Positions 12,639 to 23,766 of a stretch of DNA of 38,715 nucleotides are shown here, one piece after another. Position 1 is the first letter of the stretch. The number at the start of each line of letters is the position of its first letter. This DNA comes from Monosporascus cannonballus (Eukaryota; Ascomycota; Sordariomycetes; Xylariales): the NCBI GenBank assembly GCA_004154925.1, contig QJNS01000427.1, positions 1 through 38,715 on the forward strand. The letters are read 5' to 3'. The notes beneath the pieces are model-generated. The model did not search any database, had not been told where the DNA came from, and was given only the letters and a program-made list of their open reading frames with translations. The translations under genes were made by a program, and so were the position numbers.

Positions 12639-14352
12639 TTAGAAGACATACTGTGGGCTTGTTAGATCACAACGCTCGGGTGGATCAGGGAAAGAGGAAT
12701 CTTACCGGGATGAAAAGATACGGGACTTGTCTCTCGTACTCCTTCCAAGCCTCGCCGTACTTGTTGCGGCAACGCTCGATATCTCTCGAAGCGCGGTGGG
12801 CAATCATGCAGCAGAAGAACACGGGATAGAACCAGGGGAAGGGGCTCTTAAATCCCGTGATCAAACCCCAAGTGACGGCGAAGAAAACGTCGCAAGTATA
12901 GTGAAGCTTGCGGGCGTACCCGTACCATCCGTCAACCAGCAGCCTGTCACCAGCGGGAGTGTCGAGGGCCTTGGGGTTGTCGATGTAGATCCAGGGGAGA
13001 GCCGGGAACGTGTTGCGCTTCTCGAGCACGCCACGCTCCCTCGCCCGGAAAGCGTTCTTCTGGCCGTTGCACTGGTCCCAAACGCAGTATACCGCAAGGT
13101 AGCTCACATACAGCAGAGCCAGGGCGTACTTGTTCCACGCGTACTCAGACGGGTCGTGGTTGGCGAGATAGAGAGTGCAGTGGCAGTACGAGAGCGGCAC
13201 GCCGGCCATATTCCAGAAGATAAGCATAAAGCCCCACTTCTCGTAGTACATGTCCCAGGTGGGAACGATAAGCTGCTCGCCCTTAGAGCAGGCGTTGGCA
13301 TAGAGATAATGGGCCATGACTAGGAACATGACTTCGCCCGTGACGTATCCATATTTTTCGTACTGCCGTGTTGCGGCCCCCACGCTCAGACCAAATAGAA
13401 TGTACCAGGGGATGCGGACTTCGTAGAACATCTTGAAGTCGAGGATGCCGAACATGCGGGGGTTAAGCTCGGCGCCCATGAAGAAGTCGTAGATGGGGTA
13501 GCCGGTCATACGATGCTGGGCACCACGCGCGAGCGCCGAGAAGTAGGCGACAAAGCTGCACAGGAATCCGGACAGGATGGCGACGGACATCAAGGGCCCG
13601 AATTCGTCGAGGAACGTGTAGATGGGGAACCAGCCAGTCAAGTGAAGCACGGCCATGACGAGAATGGTGAAGTAGAAGCTGGCGTAGGCGTTGCAGTAGT
13701 AGGGAAGCTGCTTGCCACCCTCAAAGGGCAGGGGCTTGCCCTTGGCCCAAACACCCGGCAAGGTCATGTAGCAGACAGCTTCGAAGATGTAGTATACCCA
13801 GTAGATCTTCCAGGCCCGGAGGGTGGGGAAAGCGCCAGTATAGGCCAGGTGGCCCATGTGCTTCAGGAAGTCAACAAAAGATTCTCCTTCCGCAGGCAAT
13901 GGCAGCTTCCCATCGTAATACGTTGCGCCAATAAACATGTAGTACATGAGTAACGGGAATCCGATCATGAGGGCCAAGGCGCCCAAGCTACCGCCGAACT
14001 CGAAATGTCCGGAGTAGTCGATCCTGTGGTCCAGGCCCGGTCGCCATCCATCAACCAATTTCTCTTCGTGCGCATTGACCTTTCCGCTCGGCTCCCCATT
14101 AGTACCGCTGCCACTCTTTTCATTTACCACAGCTGTGATTTTCTCTTCTTTAACGGGACTGAAGGATTCCGCCTCGGAAGTGGCATCAGTCTCCTCCATG
14201 TGCTCCACGAACTTCCCTGTTCGGCGTCGCGAAGGTTTGCGCAGCGAGTTGGTCTCGGCGGCCGAGCTCGAGTCTCCGTCATCCGAGGCGCCCTCGACAC
14301 CGGGGAATTGAGGCTTGCGTCTCGTAGACCGGCGGCCTGGTGTTTCAACCAT
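12639..14352 (-). CDS. ERG4: Delta(24(24(1)))-sterol reductase (C-24(28) sterol reductase)
   Basis: Last enzyme of ergosterol synthesis, an NADPH-dependent polytopic protein of the endoplasmic reticulum in the ERG4/ERG24 family. Exon 1 14352-12706, intron 12705-12651 (55 nt; GTAAGA, branch TCTAAC, CAG), exon 2 12650-12639 coding only Tyr-Val-Phe-stop; 552 residues. The N-terminal ~115 residues are polar and Arg/Ser-rich. Then follow [56 protein letters not shown]-type loop [18 protein letters not shown], the C-terminal cofactor region [19 protein letters not shown], and [39 protein letters not shown] and the FIPYVF end favour ERG4 over the C-14 reductase ERG24. The start is the first ATG in frame; a longer open frame to 14424 begins with TTG. 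The text just upstream (a GCTAAC branch site and CAATTAG before 14352) could be a 5'UTR intron. Confidence 0.94.
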
Positions 14353-17300
14353 ACCTTCGTATAACTCCTTTTTCCTAATTGGTGGTGAACAGGCCACGTT
14401 AGCGTCTTTGCCATTGTACCTCAACTTCTACAGGACCATGCAGGCTACGCAATTGCTATCGTTGAAATGCTGCTTTTTGAGGCATGACAAACCTTAAGGC
14501 CGTGCATTAAAAACAATAAGAGCAACGATAGTGCAATATTCAGGAAACATCGGGCGGTTTGGATAGTCTTACCTAGGAGTGGCGCGAAGGGAATACCGGC
14601 CAGACATTGTGAAAAGAATTCCTATAACAGGACCTAGTTCGAATATTTTTATATCAAATTGTTATATATATATAAGTAGGGAGTGACAGCGCGCACTTAA
14701 TGCTCGTCACCCCAAGTCAAGGAACGGGCGTCGGTGCGTGGTCTGTTGGGAGAAAAGTGCATACAGTAGATCGATATTCAGGAACTCGGAATTTTTGTGC
14801 TTGTTATTGTTGTTGATCTCTGGGTCCTTGAGAATGGTGGTTCTACTAACGGGACCTCTCGGGCTGTCGGGCCAAGCATTACTTGATTCCCGGTCACTCG
14901 GAGAAGCAGAGGCTAGTACCTTTACAGTTACGTCCTGTTGCCTTTCTTTTCCCTTTTCTGGGAAAGCTTGGTAGCGCTTCAGCCTGGTACTAGAACCTAA
15001 CGAAGGCTTGGAGCAACTTGCTTGCTACATGTATGATATACCTTACGGGCTACAGCTGCGTGCCAAGCAAGAACAACGCGTGAATAACGCGTTGTTGTAT
15101 CCAGCACTTCATTGGCACCCCCAGTAGTTCCTCCAGTTAGCCACTTAAGATGCTGGACGTACATGGTACTTTATATAGCAGTATCTACGAAGTAAAAGTT
15201 CCATTTGGGAATAGATTAGGGGTAACCAAGCTTCAAAGTATTGAGACGATTTCCCTTATCACATATAGTACATTCAATAAACCTCAGCCGCACTCCGGAC
15301 CCGAATACGAGTATCACATACTGCTGGAGTCGTCGATCGCGGAGGATCGAGTACCCGTGAAAACCCCGCATCTGCGAGTTTTGACATTCCGGAAGAGCCC
15401 TCGTTTCCAGCCCTAGCACTTTGGTACTTTGGTCTGCTTCGTGGTTTCCGTGCTAATTTTGCTTTACCGGCAACGTTTCCTCGCACCTATACACCTTTGT
15501 TTTCTCGTAATATCGTCCATGCACGGCCCCGATCCGGCTTACCCCACAGGATCATCCGTCTTTTTCACGGCGGTGCCCGCGGGACGGGACTGTCCGTGCC
15601 CTCGCGTACAATACATCCTAGACGACGAAGTCTTAAGCTGTTACTCATCATACCACGTATCATCTTTGGGCGAGATATTCTCGAGTCTCCAGGATTGGGT
15701 TCCAAATAGACGACAATGTAGGAGACAGGATGGATGGTGAAGCTAGGGAGTCACTGCTGTTATGCTCCTCACTGTGCCCGGAACTGATTATCGTCAACTG
15801 TGTCGGTAGATTCTCTTCCTACGTGGTTTGTCAAATCGGGGCAGACTCAAAGGTCTAAGGGGTAGGTACGGTACGGGTACGGTATAGATGTGTATCCCGG
15901 TATCGAACGTGTGATATTGATCTCACTCGGTATACCATTGAACTGCCAGTTGTTCTTGCGCCGTCCCTTGGACATGTCCGGTCCGTAGGCCCGGAAGTCG
16001 CAATAAATGAATCGTCTTGTCGCTAATATTTTCTCGCGCTATTCAATTGAAGCATCATCTAAACAGGCCGGGCATGGGCTGAAGAATGTTAAACGATATG
16101 TCGAATAATAGTTATGCTCTGTACTACATGACAGGACAGGGGCCTCGGCAATTGAGCAACTATATACAGAGGTATGGGCCGTCTAGTTACCCCTATTCCA
16201 ACCCCTATTCCAACTGACACGGGGGGAAATTCCAGAAAACAAGGCTATGCAGTTTCCTGCTTACCGGATTCACGGCATATAATCAGGCCGCTATCATCTG
16301 TAAACCAAATAATAGCATAATTTTCTCTTCCTGTGAACTTGGGCAATGCATTCGGTGGGTCTTCTCTATGTTTGAAGAGCGAATGGGTTTGGTTGGTTTG
16401 AGTTTTCGATCCAAGGTACAGGTTCCATGGTGGTCCTCACCACACGTGCTCGATGGATGACCTGTTCTTCATTGTCGGGCCTGGCATATTGCACCAATCA
16501 GAAAGAGGAGAGCATCAGACAAGACAACTTCTGCCAGCCTAGGGTAGAGTAGGGCCTCTTATAACAATCTCGTCTTATAATGTCAAGGTCGGAGCTTGAC
16601 ACATACAGCAGGCAGCTAGCAGCAACAATGAACGGTATCAGAAACGGTGGGTGGGAGCTCCGACGGTTGAGTGTATAAGACTGTAGGGCACAATAACATC
16701 AGTTCAAGGAGGTTGACGGATTACCGAGCATGCCGGTTTACCATACATTATCATCTCCACTCTGGGGGCGTAACATCTACCGCTTTTCTGTTTGAAGCTC
16801 TTGGACACGACTACCTGATTGATACTCGGTGTCTATTATAAGGCTGGCTCCGAAGTAAGCAGCACGATCTATGCGATTCTCGAGGGTCAGCGCTCTGCAT
16901 CCACTCCTTTCCAACTTCGTCTGGTTGCAAAATTTAGATGGAAACCTATGAAAGTTAACTTGTCTTCCTGGACACGTTCTGCTTTGGGCTGTCCCAACCG
17001 TAACGAGCAGGTAACCGCATATATTGTCCACAGCGCGGCCCGCACGATATCCTGATTCGTCGATGTATTGACTTCTACAACTTCAGTCTCCAGGTTCCAA
17101 AACTGAGTGCCGAAGGTACATTCATAAGAATCCTGAGATCGAGTATCGCTGCATCATTCATGAAGTGTGATTTTTCCCTGGCCGGTCGCGCTTCCATTAA
17201 GTAGACAAGTCGCATCCTCAATCCTGCGCAATTCTAAGTGTGACGGGCCCATCCGTATCATCGAACGCACAACGGTCGCCTGAAACGCCTGTCTCTATCA

Positions 17301-17721
17301 CGATTGGCTCCGTGGTGGCTCAGCCCGTTGAGTGCATCACGCAGTTACACAGCTAAGCCCGCGTTTATGCACGTTGGATTCGGCAACACCAGTAACCAGG
17401 GAGCACGGCCCCGAGGGTGCATGAGAACGACGCAGTGACATTGTGGATGCGTCATACGGCGGGCGATGCCCTCTTTAGCCGCCGACGGCCCGCAGCGGCT
17501 CGCCCCGTCATCTCGCTACGTGATTCGAGCAGCTCTTTACTTCGAGGGTTCGACGTTACACTGCGTACCTATCTACCTGAAAAGGCCCCCAGGCCTCACT
17601 GTCCGCGGCCTGCTGCAACTATCAGCATAAATACTGCTACCTTTTCATTATTTCTTTTGCTGTCACTTCGGTGCCAATTCATTATGCGGGAAAGGAGGCA
17701 CACCCGTGCTGCTTTCTCGCC
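14353..17721. other. 3.4 kb gene-free stretch
   Basis: The longest spacer in the window. It lies between divergent genes (ERG4 to the left, the CorA-like gene to the right), so it contains both promoters. Visible small structures are a TA repeat at about 14662-14674 and a 12-bp tandem duplication ACCCCTATTCCA (16189-16200, 16201-16212). Many stops in all frames and AT-rich patches; no open frame here has recognisable domains or coding character. I see no RNA gene or element ends. Confidence 0.5.
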
Positions 17722-20335
17722 ATGGCGCAAGCAACCCCTGAACTCTTTGGTGGTGCTGGAAAATCCCCGGACTTCTCATTTGGGACCCCAGAAGATTCGC
17801 AGGCCGAATTCACTTTCAACATCCCCAAACCTGGGCCGGCCGAGAGCTCTAAAGATGTCCCGAAAACGAACGAACCGGGCGGGATGGAGACACTCGTCGC
17901 AGAAGTGAGGGACTTGAAAGAGTTATTGAAGGCATTATTGAAGGAGAGAATACCGGAGCAGCAGGAACGTCCGTCAAAACCGACGGGCGACTTAGTAACT
18001 GCACCCATATATGCATTTTACGATGATGCAGAGATTCTAGATCTTGCAAGGAACCATTGCCCAAACGAGGCTGGAATGGGTGCCTTCAGAGAATATTTCC
18101 TGTCGCAGTTCTGCTCGTCGAATGAATGGACGGAAGAGGTAGACGACCAGGTGGCTCAGAGCCATCAGGCTGTTTTCAGTTGCAAGGGGCCTGAGGACTC
18201 AGTTCTTAGGGTCCATCGCAATGACTTTCATCAGCTTAAAACAGCTAAGAGACCATATCTAAAGTGGCCAGAGAGGAATACACCCGCTGTGAGACGCCAC
18301 CTAAAGCCCGAGGAGGCGAAGCACCTCGTCGAGGCAGATTGGCATTTAGGTCTGGCCCAAGGGATTAAAATCGATGGCAAGATCTGTATTCGATGGAAGG
18401 TCCCACTGGAGCAGTTCAAAATTTCGTGGAGCCTCCTATATCTATATTATCAAAAAGACGGTAACATGGAATGTGGCCGATTCGACCGTCATTTGCTCCA
18501 CGCTGAAGTTGAAGATGGGCTGCGGGCAGCAGGCGTCCCTCTTTCACAACTTACTCATGTGAGTAATCTTATAGCGTTCATTGCTGGCCGACACGCTAAC
18601 TCGTGAACTGCAGGAGGTCATCAGTCCGGGAAAGATATGGTAAGAACCGAGGGGTCAGTAAATACCAGTTGCTAACAAGCGCAGGCTGCTTAACCCGTGT
18701 CACGAAGGCACAATCAATTTCGATCAGGTAGCATTCCTCTCGGCGCTCCTGCTTCACCCTTGGGACATGAGCAGCAGTCTGAACTTTTCAGACACACTGG
18801 ACGATGGCAACCAATACACCATCGCCCTCGACACCTTGTGCTCGTTCGCAGGCCCGTGGAAGCCGCTGCACTTAAGGAAACGAGTCTGTCTCTTGGGGGA
18901 ACGTGATCATGACAGATCAGGTGCAGAATCAGAACCCCCAAGATTCTCCTTCTATAGACGTCACGAAATCCGCTGCTTCTCGTCGCGAGATCCGAACTTC
19001 ATGGGACTGAAATTCGGAGATGTGCCGTCGGACTCCTATTTAACGGGAAACCGACTCTTACCACATCACTTCCCGATTCCCTCCCACAAAAAACCGAAAG
19101 GCCTAGCAACAACTCGCCAATCCGGCGCCTTCCCTTCGCTGCTCAAAGGATTGGAGAGGCGTTTTACGGAGAAGAGACTCTCAGTTGTATGTCTTGCCTC
19201 TGATTTTAACTACAAATCCGGCATGCCCTCTTTCCGGATAATGGTCGTCAACGATTTTCCCGAAATTACTCCGTGTACAGAAGAGGACTCCAAGAACTGG
19301 AAGACTTCTGGGATAAGAATTGAAGGGCCAGCATCGTGGCAGATGGCTTACCAGGCCGCCATTTTCTACCTTATTCCCTTCTGGGAACGAGAATGGGCCA
19401 GCTGCCTTGACGAGCTGGATAATAGCGTGAGGGTGAAGGTGCGTTTCAACTAAAACGCGTCCACCGGTCGAACGGGCCGCAATTTGCTAATACCACTCGT
19501 CAGATGGAAGATATAATGGACCCGAATACCAAAGATAGCATGATGTTCGATGCCTCGTTCATCCGGTCGCGCTTCTACTTCGAGGTGATCCAGATGCTGC
19601 GCATCTTCTCCGACATGATCCGCGAAACAGGGCGAGACCTGCAAACGATGGTTTCCGACCCCAATATGGCAAGCCACCTGTCATGGAAGGACGATCACGA
19701 CGAGGCCTTGCGCGAGAACTCGAAGAGCATCCTCCGCGCTAACTGGGACATCGTCGAGGTGCGGCAGAAGGACGCAGAGAAGAGGCTGCTGGACCGAATC
19801 ACGGGGCTCTCGGGGGACATGCAGAGCTTGAGGGACGGTGTAAGCCAGCCACCTCGGTGACACGACCGCGATTAAGTCTGATCTACACTAACCGTACCGC
19901 ATAGTTGTTCAATGCAACGGCCCTGCTCGAGGCATCTCGTTCCACGGCCATGGCGCGCTATGTGTTCGTCTTCACCGTCGTGACTGTCGTGTTCCTGCCT
20001 CCGGGTTTCATTGCGGCAAGTATTCCAACGGTGTTGTGGCTTACTTAGGACGCTCGAGGATCTAACCGTGCAATCAGACGGTCTTCAGCACCCAATTCTT
20101 CAACAAGACGGAGATGGCCGATACGATTGCTGTTTACAGGGATTCCACCATTGCAGTCGCTCTGGTTACGTACGCCGTCGCTATTATCATGGTATGTCTA
20201 GCTGACAGGCTTGGTCTCATCCGTCAGTTGTGGATTCCAGTTGTACCAGGGGTCAAAGCTATGGTGCTGAGGATGAGACATGAACAACAGAAGTTGCAGG
20301 AGAAGGATACAGTTTTAGACAATGCTGTGGTTTAG
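17722..20335 (+). CDS. fungal protein with C-terminal CorA-like membrane region
   Basis: Six exons: 17722-18558, 18614-18639, 18685-19438, 19504-19839, 19905-20015, 20078-20335; phases agree and give 773 residues. Intron 5 (20016-20077) is a GC-AG intron with donor GCAAGT. Residues 1-90 are polar with a short coiled coil (VAEVRDLKELLKALLKE). Residues about 100-560 form a soluble region that I do not recognise. Residues 561-651 (MEDIMDP...VEVRQKDAEKRL) are helical, like the long helix before the CorA pore. Two membrane helices follow: YVFVFTVVTVVFLPPGFIA (670-688) and TIAVALVTYAVAIIMVCLA (712-730). The layout LFNATALLEASRSTAMARYVFVFT...PPGFIATVF matches fungal CorA-like proteins, but the GMN ion-selectivity motif after helix 1 is absent, so Mg2+ transport should not be assumed. 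Start is the first in-frame ATG, in good context. Confidence 0.85.
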
Positions 20336-20942
20336 AATCGCAAGGACATTTCTGAGAATATGTCGTAGGCGACATTATGTCGCTAATAGTAACTGGAGTT
20401 AGCACTTCATAGTGAGGTATGTTAGCATAGTCGTGGTCTATGGTGTCGGCAGGCGAGAGTTGAGCCGGTACTCATCGCTGTGCTGGCATGACCCCACCTA
20501 TCTGCCAGGAAACAGTGTCGAACAATACTGTGTATTTGCTTGTGCGGGTGGAGGATGTTAGCCTTCACTCGTCAGCCCACTGAAGTTATATTTTTTTTTC
20601 GAGAAGTAGTGACCTACCGCTGATGGTTCATAAGTAAGGAAGCCAGCACCGGCTCTCCTCGACAGCCGTGCCTTCCCCGAGGACTTCAAGCAAAGGCAAC
20701 TTCCGGAATCCTCATTTAAGAGCATCTCCGCAGATACCATTCTTTTCCCTTACTTTTGCTCACAGTCGTGATTATAAGGACGACTGTACTATTAAATCAT
20801 TAGCTTGTCCTACCCCCTTTTCCCCCAGTCGAAGACGTGTCGAGTACGGTCTGGGACTTTTTCGAACCTCTTCACGCCTCCATCCACTAGGAGCGGTTGT
20901 AGGTAGTATAACTGCGAGTGCGAGACTGCAATCCCGCCCACG
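20336..20942. other. spacer and upstream region of the coiled-coil gene
   Basis: About 600 bases between two genes on the same strand, holding the 3' flank of the CorA-like gene and the promoter of the next. A T-run lies near 20589-20598. No coding or RNA feature supported. Confidence 0.4.
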
Positions 20943-22103
20943 ATGTTTGCCCGCCTTTATGGGATGCAGAATCCGAGCCCCTTGGAAAGGGACGCAACAC
21001 AAGGTACCACGAACTTGAAACGGCGCTTGTTCGACAATAATGAAGACGAGGGTGTGCGCATCCGTTCTTCAAAACGGCGTGCCGATATGCCGAATGAAGG
21101 TTCGAGAAGTCTGCGGCTCATGGACGACGATGAAATCGACCCACACCTGCGCTCTCCCAAACTTAGACCACGCTCCTCCATTGCTCCTCTTTTTGATAGG
21201 TATCCTGCCTACATGGTCCGCGAGGAGAATGCATATGGCGACTCGACCCGTAATCGACGCCATCGTGGCAGCCCATCTCCTCCGCCTGAACATCCCTTGG
21301 CGGCCAGCATCAAGAGTAAGTTCCCGTTCAACCCGTATACTGTACTCATCCCTCCCCATTCACCGTTCTTAACCAAGCTATGGGAGGCTATCCTGAGCAA
21401 GACACCCGCGGAGTTGCGGACATATACCCCGGAAAACGCCGTACTAACACTTGAGAAGATCGTTACATAGACCTTAGAACCGAACACTACTCGAAGGCCA
21501 TGGACCAACTCGAAAAGGCACAAGCAGAGCTTACTATCGAGGTCAACGATTCTCTTAAGTCCGAGCACGAAAGATTGGCGAATATAGCGAATCGGAGCGC
21601 CCAGATACATGCACCTCTTTCAGATGAGGTTGTTGACTACTCGGCCAAGGGTGCTGACGGACAACATCGCACCGTAAGCATCCCTATCAAAGACGCGATT
21701 GCATCTTTCGAGAAGAGACTTGAAAGCACAGTGGAGAGCCTCGATTCCCTGTGGGCATCCTGGGAGCAAGCACAGGCGGATATCGAAACTCTCCATGACG
21801 AGCTATTCCCCCGCTCCGCATCCGGCGGTGGCAAGGGGTCCAGTTCGAACTGGGCCAAACTGATGAGTTCGATTGAGGGATCTGCTGATAGCACCTCTAC
21901 CGAATTGGACGAGGAGCTCAAGAAATTGGCTAGGGAGACAGTCAAGGGGTACGAAAAGCATGAAAAGGTATGGCAGATCCAACAAAGGGGTTTTCACTTT
22001 ATTCGACACGGAGGAACAGAGAAGGCTAATATAGATTCAGCGTTTCCTCAGTGCTATCCAAAACGAAGGCCGTGGAGTCGTACTCGAGTCCATGCTTGGG
22101 TAG
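20943..22103 (+). CDS. coiled-coil protein of unknown function
   Basis: Three exons: 20943-21315, 21471-21967, 22041-22103; phases agree and give 310 residues. Intron 1 (155 nt) has donor GTAAGT and a GTACTAAC branch about 25 nt before its TAG. Intron 2 (73 nt) has donor GTATGG, GCTAAT and CAG. The N-terminal ~125 residues are polar with basic patches (LKRRLF, RSSKRRAD, NRRHRGSPSPPPE), possibly nuclear localisation signals. From about residue 124 it becomes heptad-like: NLRTEHYSKAMDQLEKAQAE, then SIPIKDAIASFEKRLESTVE and SLWASWEQAQADIETLHDE, predicted as helical coiled coil. A Gly/Ser linker (about 230) leads to a last helix ending EGRGVVLESMLG. No membrane segment or enzyme motif. I do not recognise the family; a structural or adaptor role is only a guess. 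Confidence 0.78.
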
Positions 22104-23766
22104 TAGGAGAATCAGTCTACTCGTGAATGGCACATCTAGTCAAGAATGTCCGGGTGTCTGGGGCAGGGAATTAGTGATATCTCGGTCATTGCTATATAGT
22201 CGGGCGGAGCAAGCGGGACTTATGATGCTGTTACTGTAATTAGTTGTCCCCCTGGAGACATCGTTTCCGGTCATAGAAGATGGCGCTGTAGTCAAGATAT
22301 ATCGTTATGGCATACTGCCATGATGGTATTGTTACGCTCATTTGGTGCAGTGAGATCCCTCCGAAACCCGAGCAACCGACGACTAGAGCTTGGGAAGCAA
22401 TTACTGGGCGTGCCGTGCGAGAAAGGTTAATGACGGTAGCCGGCGAGAGTAACGCAAAACTAAAGCTCATTCTGGGAGCTCTTCTAGTTATACCGTTGAA
22501 TTATCAACTCGAAAACTTATTCACCTAATAGTCTCGCTTGGAGACTGACGTCGGCTCCAGGGGAGTGGTCCAGGGCTGTTTCCTGGTGAATTACTCAAGG
22601 GGCAGGTGTCACGTGATCCTCCGAGGCTAGGGGGATGCATTAATGAGTGATTGATTGTTGCATACTCTCGCATATTGATGGCAACAGGGAGCCAGCTATA
22701 TACGTACACAAGCATTGGAGTCCCATAGCGATAAATCCCAAAGACAAGGTGTTCACATCGCTCTGACCAGGCGGAGGATTCCTGTTGGCGTTCTTGATGC
22801 TAGGCTCCTAGGGTCATTCGTCAGCGGTTTCAGAAGCCAGAAGCATACATAGTAATATGGGGCCCCTGACGTAATGTGTTTATAATGGCGCATTTATTAC
22901 TCCGCGACGCGACATTCGCAGTTATTGCGATTGTCTCTGTCGATATCTTCTGTGACAATGGCATCGCGAAATCTGAGCTCATGGTTATCCTCGACCCCTT
23001 TTCTCACCCCTTTAACCTACCTTGACTAGCTAAACAAAAGAGGAGTCGGAAAGAGCGCTAGACACCAACTTGGGCGCTAAATCCCACATTGGAGAAGCCA
23101 GGGACTTGGAGCTGCGGAGCTGTGCCCACAATTATTCTCTTTGCAGCATCAGCAGACACATCCTCTACAGCCCTCATATGCAAACACGTGGCTAGGCGGA
23201 ATGTGAACGATCCCTATAAAGCTGCGCCCCAAGAGGGAACGGGAAAGTCCAGGAAAAGTACCAGCTGAATGTTTTGCTACATATGACCATCTTTCGTGCT
23301 ACCTATACTACGTAAGGACTTTATGCGGGATGGCGGCGGCTGTTGAATTCGAAACGAAAATAGCTACCAAGTAATGGTTAGCGCTAAGCCGTAAAGGAAA
23401 AGGATCCCCACCGACTGTAACGGTGTAACCTGCACGAGTCTGAGAAGGGGGGAGGGAGGGTCAACTGGTATCAGTCAACAACTCGGAAACGGTGAACAGA
23501 TGATTGAAACCACACCACCGACGCCACCGCTTTACCTTTCTTTTACCTGCATAACAATGCATCATTCTTCATTCTTGAGGTAGCAACAACCGACGACTAT
23601 TTTCTCGCGTCGCATTCCTTTCCGTTATAGCGTAGTGATTGATGATATATCGACGTGACGCGAGACATACCTCACGCTCAACCAAGCAATATATACCATA
23701 CATTCTCACTCCCCTATCCGTACCTACCCTTCACCGACTGTAAGCCTTTGTTCGTCGGACGAAACA
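22104..23766. other. 1.66 kb spacer, nothing recognised
   Basis: Lies between two plus-strand genes. The last 200 bases before 23767 are C/T-rich and probably the leader of the next gene. No open frame has domain resemblance, and no repeat unit or RNA gene was seen. Confidence 0.45.

Noticed and set aside
14353..14424. Extension of the ERG4 frame to 14424
   Set aside because: The frame begins with TTG; the first ATG is at 14352, and the extra codons overlap sequence that looks like a 5' UTR intron end.
21359..21470. Continuation of the coiled-coil gene's first frame to a stop at 21470
   Set aside because: This is intron sequence: GTAAGT donor, CTAAC branch and TAG acceptor bracket it, and splicing restores a helical protein.
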